Source of the DNA: Candidatus Rokuibacteriota bacterium
GTDB lineage: Bacteria; Methylomirabilota; Methylomirabilia; Rokubacteriales; CSP1-6
Assembly: GCA_016188005.1 (NCBI GenBank)
Contig: JACPIQ010000007.1
Location: 44,993-108,992 of the forward strand
DNA length: 64,000 bases
Reading direction: 5' to 3'
Each line of letters starts with the position of its first letter. The first letter of the stretch is position 1. The notes below the pieces were generated by a model that saw only the letters and a program-made list of their open reading frames with translations, was not told where the DNA came from and made no database searches. The translations under genes were made by a program, and so were the position numbers. Of the stretch, positions 1-8,611 are shown one piece after another.

Positions 1-755
1 GGACCGGGCGTGCTCCGGGAGAGGACGAGGTGCTTCTCGATGAGTGAGGCGCCCAGGGACACTGCGGCGATCGCGACGTCGTGACCGAGGGTGTGGTCAG
101 ATAGCCCGAACGGGACGCCGAACGTCTCCCCCAGGTGCCCCATGGTGAGGAGGTTCATCTCCTCGGGCGGCGCAGGGTAGGCGCTGGTGCACTTCAGCAA
201 CGCCAGCTCGGAGACACCGACCGACCGCAGGACACGGACCGCCTCGTCGATCTCGGCCAGCGTGGCCATCCCCGTCGACATGATCACCGGCTTGCCCGTC
301 TGTCCGATCCTCCGGACCAGCTCGAGATCCACCACCTCGAACGAGGCGATCTTGTACGCCGGCACCTCCAGCGACTCGAGGAATTCGACCGCGGACGCAT
401 CGAACGGCGTGGAGAAGAGGTCCAGGCCGAGGCCATCGGCGATCCGCTTCAGCTTCGGCTGCCACTCCCACGGCGTGTAGGCCTCCTCATACAGCCGGTA
501 CAGTGTCCGGCCGGCCCACATGCTGCTGGCGGGGATCTGGAAGGGAGGCGCATCACAGTCGATGGTCAGGGTGTCGGCGGTGTACGTCTGCAGCTTCACC
601 GCGTCCACGCCCGCGGCCTTCGCCTCGTGAAGGATCCGGACCGCCGCGTCGAAGTCGTGATTGTGGTTGCCCGACATCTCAGCCACGATATAGGCAGGCC
701 GGCCGCGGCCGATCAGGCGGTCCTTGATCTTGATGCACGGCCCAACGGATGCCAT
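1..755 (-). CDS. pseI: Pseudaminic acid synthase, 3' end cut by the window edge
   Basis: Condenses 6-deoxy-AltdiNAc with phosphoenolpyruvate to give pseudaminic acid, a nonulosonic acid used on flagella, capsules and LPS. The reading frame runs off the left edge, so about 251 of roughly 350 residues are present. The first part shows the NeuB-family barrel: a PseI-type EMSGNHN motif at residues 26-32, KLQTYTADT near 55, a STGMAT motif near 160, SDHTLGHD near 225 and IEKH near 240. The C-terminal SAF domain lies outside the window. The ATG at 755 is preceded by an AGGGGAG ribosome-binding site. The pseG gene ends 14 bases upstream, so the two form a pair. The SGNHN signature favours PseI over the sialic or legionaminic acid synthases. 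Confidence 0.9.
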   Translation of the reverse strand, partial: MASVGPCIKIKDRLIGRGRPAYIVAEMSGNHNHDFDAAVRILHEAKAAGVDAVKLQTYTADTLTIDCDAPPFQIPASSMWAGRTLYRLYEEAYTPWEWQPKLKRIADGLGLDLFSTPFDASAVEFLESLEVPAYKIASFEVVDLELVRRIGQTGKPVIMSTGMATLAEIDEAVRVLRSVGVSELALLKCTSAYPAPPEEMNLLTMGHLGETFGVPFGLSDHTLGHDVAIAAVSLGASLIEKHLVLSRSTPG

Positions 756-769
756 GACGCTCCCCTGGC

Positions 770-1918
770 TCAGCTTCCCCGCCGTTGGGCCACGCGTGCC
801 GGCGGCCCGGCGCCGAGCGCCGCCAGGACGCGATCGGTGCCGCGGCCATCGACGACCGCTCGGCCGCGCGCGCTCATCTCGGCCCTCCTGGGACCGTTCC
901 GGAGGAGCGCACCCAGCTGGGTCGCGATGGTCCCGACCTCGAGAGCTCGAAACCACCCCAGGTCGACTGCCACGCCGAGCCGCTCGAGCCCGGCCGCGAT
1001 GCGGCGCTGGTTCTCTGCAACGGTGACGGCGGCGATCGGAACCCCCAGATACGCAAGCTCCCAGCAGGTGCTCCCGCCCGCGGTGATCGCGACGTCGGCG
1101 GTGGCCATCAGGGGACGCGGATCGACCACGTCGTGCAGGACCGTGAAGCCGCGCCGCCCGGCCCTCCGGCTCGCCTCGGCGGCCAGGCGCACGGTCTCCA
1201 CGTGGCGGCTCACCGGGCCCATGAGAATCGTCGCCTCGAGGTTCGGGAGATCCACCAGGTCAAGCGCTCGCACCACCGTCAGCGTGACCTGCTCGGGGTC
1301 TGCCCCCCCCAGCGTCACCAGGATGCGGCGCCCGACGGACGCGACGTCTCTCGCCGGAGGTGGGTCGGCTCGAAACTCGCGGCGCAGCAAGGCGTGCCGC
1401 GGACCGAGCAGGCGGACGGTGTCGGGCGCGCAGCGGTACTCGAGCTGTTCCGCGAACACGTTCTGATTCAGGAGCACGTCGGCGTCGTAGGAGGGGTGGT
1501 GGGCGTAGTCGTCGATGACGAGCAGCCGCGCCGGCGTCGAGCGCCGGAGACCGCGCTGATACGCCGGGCCGAAGTCGTACCCATCGAGAACCACCCAGCC
1601 ATGGCGCCCGCCTCGTACGGACTCCGCCGTCCGCGCGAGCCCTCCGTCTCGCAGGTCCGCCTCCGTCAGGCTCACGACGTCCGCCCCGCGCGCCCGGATC
1701 CGCTCCAGGAGCGTCGCGGAGCGGCAGGCCGTGATGATCGTGGCACAGCTCCCGCGCTCGACACACGCCTCCGCCAGCGCCAGGCTCCGCATGAGATGCC
1801 CCACGCCGATCCGCGAGTCGGCATCGACGCGGAAGGCGATGCCGTTCCGGGTCAGGCCCGCGGCCTCGGCCTCCGCGGCCACCCGCCGCGACTGTTCCAG
1901 CAGCCTGTCGCCCGTCAT
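770..1918 (-). CDS. pseG: UDP-6-deoxy-AltdiNAc hydrolase (PseG)
   Basis: Removes UDP from UDP-2,4-diacetamido-2,4,6-trideoxy-beta-L-altropyranose, the step just before PseI. The protein has 382 residues and a GT-B (MurG-like) fold. The family motif GVGHLMR is at residues 38-44, and His41 corresponds to the catalytic histidine of characterised PseG. LDGYDF, DDYAHH, TLGGADP and the C-terminal AGGSTCWELAYLGVP nucleotide-binding motif are all recognisable. About 28 residues precede the first conserved FRVDAD strand, a little longer than usual, but no better start was seen. The gene lies 14 bases upstream of pseI and 22 bases downstream of the Wzz gene. The other Pse genes are about 40-50 kb away in the same locus. 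Confidence 0.92.
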   Translation of the reverse strand: MTGDRLLEQSRRVAAEAEAAGLTRNGIAFRVDADSRIGVGHLMRSLALAEACVERGSCATIITACRSATLLERIRARGADVVSLTEADLRDGGLARTAESVRGGRHGWVVLDGYDFGPAYQRGLRRSTPARLLVIDDYAHHPSYDADVLLNQNVFAEQLEYRCAPDTVRLLGPRHALLRREFRADPPPARDVASVGRRILVTLGGADPEQVTLTVVRALDLVDLPNLEATILMGPVSRHVETVRLAAEASRRAGRRGFTVLHDVVDPRPLMATADVAITAGGSTCWELAYLGVPIAAVTVAENQRRIAAGLERLGVAVDLGWFRALEVGTIATQLGALLRNGPRRAEMSARGRAVVDGRGTDRVLAALGAGPPARVAQRRGS

Positions 1919-1940
1919 GAGCGCACCCCGGTCGCCCCCC

Positions 1941-3095
1941 TCAGGCGGCCCGGGCCCGGGAGGATGCCCTCCGCACGTAGTCGATGAACAGGGCCAGCAC
2001 GCTCGAGACCAGCAACCCGGCCACCCCGGCGATCGCGACGTTGACCAGCGTCTTCGGGCGCGAGTGCTTCACGGCGGGCATCGCCTCGTCCAGCACCTGC
2101 ACAACCGGGAGGTCCTTCGCCTCGGTGATCTTCACCTGCTCGTACTGCCCCGTGAGCAGCGTCACCACGGTCTCGAGCATCTTCACGTCCCGCGTCAAGC
2201 GGGCCAGCTGCAGTCCCAGCTGGGGCACCCGCGCGAACGGCAGCGACATGTCGGCCGACCGGCCGGGCCGCGCCTCGCCGTGCTCGATTCGCTGGAGCTG
2301 TCGCCGCTGCTCCTCGATCCGCCGGCGAAGCGTCATCACCTCCGGATTGCTCTCCGTGGCGAAGCTCCGGATCACCTGCAGCTGGACCTCCGCGGCCATG
2401 ATCTCGCCCCGCAGGCGCGCGCCCGCCTCGATCGTTCCCCGGGCCTGATCGGGCAAGACGATGGCGCTGTTCTTCTCCTGGAAGCGGCGCAGCTGCTCCT
2501 CCCCGTCCGCGAGCTCCTTCTTGGAGCTGGCGAGCTGGTGCTCGATGAACGTCCGCTGGCGGCTGGCGTCGCCGCTTCCGAACTGCAGCAGCAGACGATC
2601 CAGCTCGGCCGCGTACTCGTTGGCGAGGCGCGCCGCCATCTGGGCATCGGTGTCCTCCACGGTGATGGCGAGCACACCCTCCCGCGTGGTCTCGATCCGC
2701 GTGGCGCCACGGAGGGCTTGCACCGCCAGGCTCGACTCCGGGACCCCGTAATGCCGCTGCAGCTCGAGACGGTCGACGAGCAGCCGAGCCAGCTTCCGGC
2801 TCTTCAGCACGCTGATCATCATGTCACGACCCGGCGTGAGCGACGGCAGCGACAGCCCGGTCACGGATTGAGCGAGGGTGGACACGGCAAGGTTCGAGAG
2901 CGCTCCGCCGCTCGTGCTCTCCCGCGGCCCCAGAAGGGTCGCCGTCGACTCGTAGACTTTCGGCGTTCTCAGCGAGACGACACCGGTGACAACGACCGCC
3001 AGCACGCACAGGCCCACGATCATCCAGCCGTACCGCCAGAGGACCGCCACGTAGCCGAGCAGGTCCAGCTCATCGTCGGCGTGGCCGGTCTTCAC
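1941..3095 (-). CDS. Wzz-family polysaccharide chain-length determinant
   Basis: An inner-membrane polysaccharide co-polymerase that controls glycan chain length. It has 384 residues. There is a membrane helix at about 23-42, a long periplasmic part rich in predicted coiled coil (about 170-330), and a second helix at about 350-371. The Pro-rich segment PVVQVLDEAMPAVKHSRPKT lies just before the second helix, as in PF02706 proteins. The C-terminus is short and has no tyrosine autokinase domain. No separate kinase gene or Wza-type outer-membrane channel is present in this window. The start is GTG. Its position beside the ligase and dehydratase genes supports a role in assembly of this locus's glycan. 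Confidence 0.85.
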   Translation of the reverse strand: MKTGHADDELDLLGYVAVLWRYGWMIVGLCVLAVVVTGVVSLRTPKVYESTATLLGPRESTSGGALSNLAVSTLAQSVTGLSLPSLTPGRDMMISVLKSRKLARLLVDRLELQRHYGVPESSLAVQALRGATRIETTREGVLAITVEDTDAQMAARLANEYAAELDRLLLQFGSGDASRQRTFIEHQLASSKKELADGEEQLRRFQEKNSAIVLPDQARGTIEAGARLRGEIMAAEVQLQVIRSFATESNPEVMTLRRRIEEQRRQLQRIEHGEARPGRSADMSLPFARVPQLGLQLARLTRDVKMLETVVTLLTGQYEQVKITEAKDLPVVQVLDEAMPAVKHSRPKTLVNVAIAGVAGLLVSSVLALFIDYVRRASSRARAA

Positions 3096-3135
3096 CGCGT
3101 CACCTCACCGTCAGGGCTCCGCATGCCTCCTCCGC

Positions 3136-3846
3136 TCAATACCCGACCAGCCACCAGTTCAGGAGCTTCTGGTACTCGAACACCACCCTGCGGACATCGT
3201 CCCGCCGGCGCCACCAGTCCTGCGGATCGAAGCTGTCATACGGCGTCCCGTACACGATCCCGCGGGCTTTCCCCTCCGAATGCGCGTCGAACATCAGCCG
3301 GATCCGCCGCGTGTGGAACTTCGAGCTCACCAGGATGATGGTCCGGAGGTTGCGCTGCTCGGCCAGCGTCAGCAGCTGGCGAACCCCGTCCTCGGTGTTC
3401 CGGCTCGCCCGCGGAAGGACCTCGACGCTCCCGCCGGGAACACCGAGCTGCACGGCGACGTGTCGCTCCATCTCCGACGGCGTCGAGATCTCGACGCCGA
3501 GGGCCCGCAGCCGCTCGAATCCCGGAGGCACGGTATCCCGATCGACCACCAGCACCCTCCCGTAGCCGTTGCGAAAGAGCTCGGCCGCCGCCAGCACTCG
3601 CGCCGGAAACCCGCCTGCGAACACGAAGATCGCGTCGGCCCGCTCGAGGCGATCCTCCACGCTGAGGTACGCTGCCAGCCGCACGGCAAGCGGCCGGGAG
3701 ATCCCGCTCGCCCAGGCAGCGCCCACGAGCAGGAGCAGAGCCGCACCGATCCCCAGTACGGAGCGCCAGGACCGGTGGCGCCTGCCGACGCCGCTGCCCC
3801 TCCCTGCGCTAGTACCGCTCGCCCATCCGGCGTAGCTGGGCCACAC
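3136..3846 (-). CDS. YdcF/ElyC-like membrane protein (DUF218)
   Basis: The protein has 236 residues with one probable membrane anchor at about 30-46, followed by a DUF218 domain at about 65-195. Recognisable motifs include DAIFVFAGGF, RVLVVDRDT, LPRASRNTEDG and IILVSSKFHTRR, typical of the ElyC/SanA/YdcF family. These proteins are tied to envelope polysaccharide and lipid-carrier homeostasis, but the biochemical activity is not firmly known. The GTG start overlaps the end of the upstream dehydratase gene by 38 bases. No in-frame start was found after that gene's stop, although an AGGGAGGGG stretch lies there. It is probably an accessory to glycan assembly. Confidence 0.75.
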   Translation of the reverse strand: MWPSYAGWASGTSAGRGSGVGRRHRSWRSVLGIGAALLLLVGAAWASGISRPLAVRLAAYLSVEDRLERADAIFVFAGGFPARVLAAAELFRNGYGRVLVVDRDTVPPGFERLRALGVEISTPSEMERHVAVQLGVPGGSVEVLPRASRNTEDGVRQLLTLAEQRNLRTIILVSSKFHTRRIRLMFDAHSEGKARGIVYGTPYDSFDPQDWWRRRDDVRRVVFEYQKLLNWWLVGY

Positions 3847-5662
3847 AGCGCTCGTGGTTCCTCGTCGACACGCACTCCCTCAGCACGTCCAGGTCCATGA
3901 GGAAAGCCTCCCGGTTGAACCCGCTGCCTCGCACGACCAGCACCTTCGGGTGCTGTGCGGGCTCCAGGTCTTCCATGTCGGCCACCAGCGCCTCCCGGAG
4001 GCGCTCGCCGGGGCGCAACCCGTCGATGCGTACCTGAACATCCTTGCCGAGCTCGAGCCCGGCGATCGACACCAGGTTCCGCGCGATGTCCATCACCCGA
4101 ACCGGCTCGCCCATGTCCAGGAAGAAGACCTCGCCGCCCTTGCCCAGCGCACCCGCCTGGAGCACCAGCTGCGCCGCCTCGGAGATGAGCATGAAGTACC
4201 GGTACGCGTCGGGATCCGTGATCGTGAGCGGCCGTCCCAGCGCGATCTGTCGCTGGAACGTGGGCAACACGCTCCCGGCGCTTCCCAGCACATTCCCGAA
4301 CCGCACCGAGACGAAGCTCGTCGAGCCGACGTTGAACGACAGGAGCAGGCACTCGGCCAGCCGCTTGGTCAGGCCCATGATGCCCACGGGACGGACAGCC
4401 TTGTCGGTCGAGATCAGCACGAACTTCGCGACGCCGGTCTTCATCGCCGCTTCCGCGACGTTCGCCGTTCCGAAGACGTTGTTCGCCACGGCCGCCAGCG
4501 GCTGTTCCTCCATCAGGTGGACGTGCTTGTACGCCGCCGCGTGATACACGAGATGGGGCTCGTGCCGGGCCACGACTTCCTCCACGTGGGCCCGGTCGCA
4601 CACGTCGCCCACGATCGGCACGATGTTGAGCGCCGGATATCGGTCGCGGATCTCCAGCGAGACGTCGTGGAGGTTGCTCTCGGCCCGGTCGAGGAGGACC
4701 AGGAGCTCTGGCTCGAAGACCGCAACCTGCCGCACGATCTCGCTGCCGATCGAGCCTGCCCCGCCCGTGACCAGCACTCGCTTCCCGCGCAGCTCGCGGC
4801 CCAGCAGGTCACGATCGAGGCTCACGCGGTCGCGGCCCAGCACGTCTTCCGGCGTCACCTCGTGCATCTGGTCGATCCGCGCGCGCCCGAGCAGCAGGTC
4901 TTGCAGCGGCGGCATGCTCTTGAACGGGAGCGCCGTTGCCCGGCACTTCTCGACGATGCGCCGCCGCTGGGCCGGCGTCGCGGACGGGATCGCGATCAGG
5001 ATCTCCTCGGCGCCCTGGCGGCGCACGATCTCGGGGAGGGCGTCGATCGAGCCGAAGACCTGCACGCTGTGCAGACGACGGCCGATCTTCAGCGGGTCGT
5101 CGTCGGCGAACCCGACCACGCGGTACGCCAGCGCCGGGCTCCGCTCGACCTCCCGGATCACGGCTTCGCCGGCATTTCCCGCACCGACCACGATCACGGG
5201 GCGCGCACGGGGTCGACCGCGCCGGGCGTCGGCTTCACGCATCCACCGGATCGCCAGCCGGATTCCCCCCACGAGGACGAGGCACAGGGGCCAGTCGATG
5301 GCCACGACGGACAGCGGGACATCCCCGGCCACGGACAGGACCACCGCTCCCGCGAAGAGGACCGATCCAGCGCTGACGCCCTTGACGATGTCCAGGACGT
5401 CCCGCATCGCCACGTAGCGCCACATGCCCCCGTTGAGACGAAACCAGAAGAACACGGCCACGCGGATGGCGAGGAGGAGCGGAAGGGTCTCGAACACGAG
5501 ACGCCATGGAACCCGGTCGACGGCGAGGTCGAACCGCAAGAGGAACGCCAGCACGTAGGCGGTGGCGGACAGGCCGATGTTGATGCCGGTCGTCAGGGTG
5601 CGGCGCAGCGGCCGCCGCCACCGGATCGTCGGGCGCGGAGTGTCGGATCCCGAGCGGCTCAT
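3809..5662 (-). CDS. Membrane-bound nucleotide-sugar 4,6-dehydratase (CapD/WbpM type)
   Basis: Probably converts UDP-GlcNAc to a UDP-4-keto-6-deoxy sugar, the entry to dideoxy amino sugars. The protein has 617 residues. It begins with four hydrophobic segments (about 25-135), followed by a first nucleotide-binding fold (GAGNAG at 160-165) and a second catalytic SDR domain starting TGGAGSIGSE at 299. The catalytic region reads STDKAVRP at 418-425 and MGLTK from 429. Methionine replaces the usual SDR tyrosine, as in WbpM and PglF. I chose the ATG at 5662 because it overlaps the aminotransferase stop as ATGA; a longer in-frame start lies 45 bases upstream. The neighbouring aminotransferase could act on its product. 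Confidence 0.87.
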   Translation of the reverse strand: MSRSGSDTPRPTIRWRRPLRRTLTTGINIGLSATAYVLAFLLRFDLAVDRVPWRLVFETLPLLLAIRVAVFFWFRLNGGMWRYVAMRDVLDIVKGVSAGSVLFAGAVVLSVAGDVPLSVVAIDWPLCLVLVGGIRLAIRWMREADARRGRPRARPVIVVGAGNAGEAVIREVERSPALAYRVVGFADDDPLKIGRRLHSVQVFGSIDALPEIVRRQGAEEILIAIPSATPAQRRRIVEKCRATALPFKSMPPLQDLLLGRARIDQMHEVTPEDVLGRDRVSLDRDLLGRELRGKRVLVTGGAGSIGSEIVRQVAVFEPELLVLLDRAESNLHDVSLEIRDRYPALNIVPIVGDVCDRAHVEEVVARHEPHLVYHAAAYKHVHLMEEQPLAAVANNVFGTANVAEAAMKTGVAKFVLISTDKAVRPVGIMGLTKRLAECLLLSFNVGSTSFVSVRFGNVLGSAGSVLPTFQRQIALGRPLTITDPDAYRYFMLISEAAQLVLQAGALGKGGEVFFLDMGEPVRVMDIARNLVSIAGLELGKDVQVRIDGLRPGERLREALVADMEDLEPAQHPKVLVVRGSGFNREAFLMDLDVLRECVSTRNHERCVAQLRRMGERY

Positions 5663-6774
5663 CGCGGTCGGCGCGAGAAGAAGGCTCGCACCGTCCTTGC
5701 AACGCACCGGACGTCGGCGTCACGGATCTCGGCGTTCATCGGTAAGGAGATCACCTCCCGGCAGATACGTGCCGTCTCCGGCAGGTCATGCGCTCCGAGG
5801 CCCAACCCGGGGTGCTCCCAGACCGGCTTGCGCCAGTGGATCAGGGTCTCGATCCCCTGATCCTTCAGGTGGGCGGCGAGCTCGTCACGACGAGGGGTCC
5901 GCACCACGTAGTTCTGGTAGATGTCAGCATACTCCGCACCGTCGAAATGCGGCAGTTGCAGGCCCGGCAGGCCCGAGAGCCCCTCGCGGTACATCTCGGC
6001 GACGTGCCGTCGCCGTTCGAGCCAGGTCGACAGGTGGCGAAGCTTCACGTCGAGAATCGCGGCCTGCATGTTGTCGAGCAGGCACGTGAACCCATGGTAG
6101 TGGTACTCGCCGGTCTCCCGATCCTCCCCGTTGTACCGAAGCAGGCGCACCGTGCGGGCCACCTCCGGGTCGTTGGTGGTGATGGCGCCCGCATCGCCCG
6201 CTGCGCCCAGCACCTTGAACGGGTAGAAGCTGAAGCAGCCCGCCAGGCCGAAGGAACCCGCCCGGGTGCCCTTGAAGGTCGCGCCGATGGCCTGGGCCGC
6301 GTCTTCGATCACCACCAGGCCGTGCTGCTCCGCGACGGCCATCAGCCGGGCCATGTCACAGACGCGGCCGTTCAGGTGCACCGGGATCACCGCCTTGGTT
6401 CGCTTCGTGATGGCCCGCTCGAGACCGTCCATGTCCATGTTGTAGTCGGGCCCCACGTCGATCAGCACCGGCGTTGCCCCCACCAGCACGATCGCCGAGA
6501 TCGTCGCCACGAACGTGTGCGCCACCGTCACGACCTCGTCGCCGGGTCCGACGCCCGCCGCGAGGAGCGACAGGTGCAACGCGTGGAAACCACTGTTCAG
6601 GCCCACCGCGTAGCGCGTCCCCACGAACGCCGCGAGCTGCTCCTCGAAGTCACGCAACTGGCTGCGGAGCACCAGGTCCCCTTTGGCCAGGACGCTCCCC
6701 ATCGCCGCGTCGACCTCCTTCTTCAGCCTGCGGTAGTGCCGATCGGGCTCAACGAAGCGCACTCGGTACGCCAT
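5659..6774 (-). CDS. DegT/DnrJ/EryC1 family PLP sugar aminotransferase
   Basis: Transfers an amino group from an amino acid, usually glutamate, to a keto-sugar nucleotide. The protein has 371 residues, the family norm. PLP contacts are visible: EDAAQ at 157-161 and the Schiff-base lysine Lys187 in FSFYPFK. The C-terminal strand with HWRKPVWEH is typical of this fold. It is followed by the 4,6-dehydratase gene (ATGA overlap), so the pair may make a 4-amino-4,6-dideoxy sugar. A 3-amino product is the alternative, since the QdtB/WbpE-type lysine motif YPFK(V/N)LG fits 3-aminotransferases well. The ATG at 6774 overlaps the upstream methyltransferase by 26 bases. Family is certain; substrate is not. 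Confidence 0.85.
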   Translation of the reverse strand: MAYRVRFVEPDRHYRRLKKEVDAAMGSVLAKGDLVLRSQLRDFEEQLAAFVGTRYAVGLNSGFHALHLSLLAAGVGPGDEVVTVAHTFVATISAIVLVGATPVLIDVGPDYNMDMDGLERAITKRTKAVIPVHLNGRVCDMARLMAVAEQHGLVVIEDAAQAIGATFKGTRAGSFGLAGCFSFYPFKVLGAAGDAGAITTNDPEVARTVRLLRYNGEDRETGEYHYHGFTCLLDNMQAAILDVKLRHLSTWLERRRHVAEMYREGLSGLPGLQLPHFDGAEYADIYQNYVVRTPRRDELAAHLKDQGIETLIHWRKPVWEHPGLGLGAHDLPETARICREVISLPMNAEIRDADVRCVARTVRAFFSRRPR

Positions 6775-7576
6775 GATCCTCCCTTGGGGTCGCGTGACGC
6801 TCCCGGGGGGCGCGCGCGACGGCGTAGATCACCTCGTACCCGTCACCGGCGGCATTCCCAGGCAGTGGAACGGGCTCGTGCACCGCGGCCATCCCTTCGG
6901 TGACCTCCGCCGGGAACGGCTTGAGCTTCCCGTAGACCAGGCGCTTCAGCACCGCCTTGCCCTTCATGGTCTTCGGGATCAGGTGGAGGGCGACGGCACC
7001 ACGGCGGAGCAGCACAATGAGCCCAGCGCGACGCGAGGACTCCCGCACGGGAAACGCGCTGAGCATCTCAACGTCGAACCCGTGCCTGCCGAGCACGTCA
7101 CGCAGCTCGGCCGCCGAGTAGTACCGGACGCTGAACGGGCTCGGGTTGAAGTCCGGTCGCTCCGGGTTGGCCTCGCAGATCAACAGCACTCCTCCGCGTC
7201 GAAGCAACCTGCGGCACTCGCCGAGGAACCGATCGAACGCCCGCAGGTAGTAGACGGCCTCGAACAGGATCACCACATCGAAGGACTGATCGCTGAAGGG
7301 CAAGTCGTGGGCGTCCAATCGGAGGACGGGGAGGCGCCCGGCGTAGTGCTGCCGCGCCAACCGTGCCAGGCTTTCCGTGTAGTCACCCCCGACGACGCGG
7401 CGGGCCTTCCGTGCGAGATAGCCGAGGCCGGGGCCCGGACCACACGCCACCTCCAGCACGTCCCTCCCTTCGCAGTAGCCCGCGGCGAAGGCATACCGGG
7501 CGTAGAGCATGTCCAGATTCCGCTGCGTCGCGCCCCCGCCAGGGGTCTCCGTCACGGTCGAGTAGTCAGCGCTCAC
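6749..7576 (-). CDS. Class I SAM-dependent methyltransferase
   Basis: The protein has 275 residues. The SAM-binding motif I, LEVACGPGPG, is at 41-50. The acidic GGDYT strand end follows, then the DAHDLPF and FDVVILFEAVYYL segments of the Methyltransf_11 family, near 95-115. There is no zinc ribbon. The C-terminal 80 residues are not characteristic of a known family, so the acceptor is unknown. In this setting a sugar hydroxyl or amine is likely. The start is GTG with a GAGAGG site upstream, nine bases after the E1 beta gene. This is one of seven small methyltransferases in the locus. Confidence 0.8.
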   Translation of the reverse strand: MSADYSTVTETPGGGATQRNLDMLYARYAFAAGYCEGRDVLEVACGPGPGLGYLARKARRVVGGDYTESLARLARQHYAGRLPVLRLDAHDLPFSDQSFDVVILFEAVYYLRAFDRFLGECRRLLRRGGVLLICEANPERPDFNPSPFSVRYYSAAELRDVLGRHGFDVEMLSAFPVRESSRRAGLIVLLRRGAVALHLIPKTMKGKAVLKRLVYGKLKPFPAEVTEGMAAVHEPVPLPGNAAGDGYEVIYAVARAPRERHATPREDHGVPSALR

Positions 7577-7585
7577 CGGCGCCTC

Positions 7586-8611
7586 TCAGTGCCGCCCACG
7601 CGCAACCGCGACGCCATCCCGGGACTTCCCGCCCCCGGTCAGCCGTCGCACCTCGGTGACGATCTGGCCCGCCCTCGGGTAGTAGGCGTCTTCCAGCGCG
7701 CGACTCGTCGGCGCGGGCGCGTCAGGCAGGCCAACTCGGCCGATGGGCGCCCTGAGGGCTTCGAAGGCGCCTCCGGCCACCCGTGCCGCCACCTCCGCGC
7801 CGACGCCGCAGCTCAGCCAGGCCGCGTCGGCCACGACGAGCCGCCCCGTCTTCTTCACGGACGCGAAGATCGTCGCCTCGTCCAGCGGCCTGACCGACCG
7901 CAGGTCGATGACCTCGGCGTCGATTCCGACCTCCTCGAGCGCGCTGGCCGCCTTCATGGCCTCCACCACCATGTACGACGTGGCGACCACCGTCACGTCA
8001 CGGCCCCGGCGCCGCACCGCGGCCTGCCCGATCGGCACGGAGTACGGGTCTTCCGGGACCTCGCCCATCTCGCCGTACAGCCACCGGTCGTCGATGTAGA
8101 CCACCGGATTGCCGTCATGCACCGCGGCGATCAACAGGCCCTTCGCGTCGTAGGGCGTGGCGGGCATGACGACCTTGAGCCCCGGCACGTGCGCGAACCA
8201 CGCGTGCAGCGCCTGGGAGTGCTGGGCTCCCTGCTCGCCGCCACGGTTGATCACGGGCCGGATCACGACCGGCACGTTGACTCGTCCGTTGAACATGTAG
8301 TGCCAGTTCGCCGCTTCGTTCACGATCTGATCCACCGCCAGCAGCATGAAGTCCATCCGGGGGTGCACCACGATCGGGCGCATTCCAGCCAGCGCGGCTC
8401 CGATCGCCGCTCCCGTCGTCGCGTTCTCGGATACCGGCGAGTCGATGATCCGCTCTCGTCCGAACTCCGTGTCGATGTCTTGCATGCTCGTGCCGACGTA
8501 CCAGGGGCTCCAGAGCCCCTGCCCGATCACGAACACGCGCGAATCCTGCGCCAGGAGTTGCGCGAACGCCTCCCGGATCGCCTGCGCGTAGCTGATCGAC
8601 CGTGCCGTCAC
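7586..8611 (-). CDS. Thiamine-dependent 2-oxo acid dehydrogenase E1 beta-like subunit
   Basis: A 341-residue protein of the transketolase pyrimidine/C-terminal domain type that forms the E1 beta chain. Visible features are VSENATTGAAIGAALAG (pyrimidine-domain glutamate region), GGEQGAQHSQ near 125 and the C-terminal VVATSYMVVEAM and DLRSVRPLD segments. The GTG start at 8611 overlaps the alpha subunit stop as GTGA; upstream in-frame codons would sit wholly within the alpha gene. No E2 acyltransferase or E3 gene is in the window. A role in central metabolism is therefore doubtful; a pair like this could transfer a two-carbon unit onto a sugar (see findings). Confidence 0.88.
   Translation of the reverse strand: MTARSISYAQAIREAFAQLLAQDSRVFVIGQGLWSPWYVGTSMQDIDTEFGRERIIDSPVSENATTGAAIGAALAGMRPIVVHPRMDFMLLAVDQIVNEAANWHYMFNGRVNVPVVIRPVINRGGEQGAQHSQALHAWFAHVPGLKVVMPATPYDAKGLLIAAVHDGNPVVYIDDRWLYGEMGEVPEDPYSVPIGQAAVRRRGRDVTVVATSYMVVEAMKAASALEEVGIDAEVIDLRSVRPLDEATIFASVKKTGRLVVADAAWLSCGVGAEVAARVAGGAFEALRAPIGRVGLPDAPAPTSRALEDAYYPRAGQIVTEVRRLTGGGKSRDGVAVARGRH

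Noticed and set aside
3854..5860. Long plus-strand open frame opposite the dehydratase gene; others like it at 135-1466, 9551-12082 and 15130-17214
   Set aside because: The protein on the other strand has clear family motifs, whereas these frames are rich in Arg, His, Pro and Gln with no domain. Long antisense frames are expected at this GC content.
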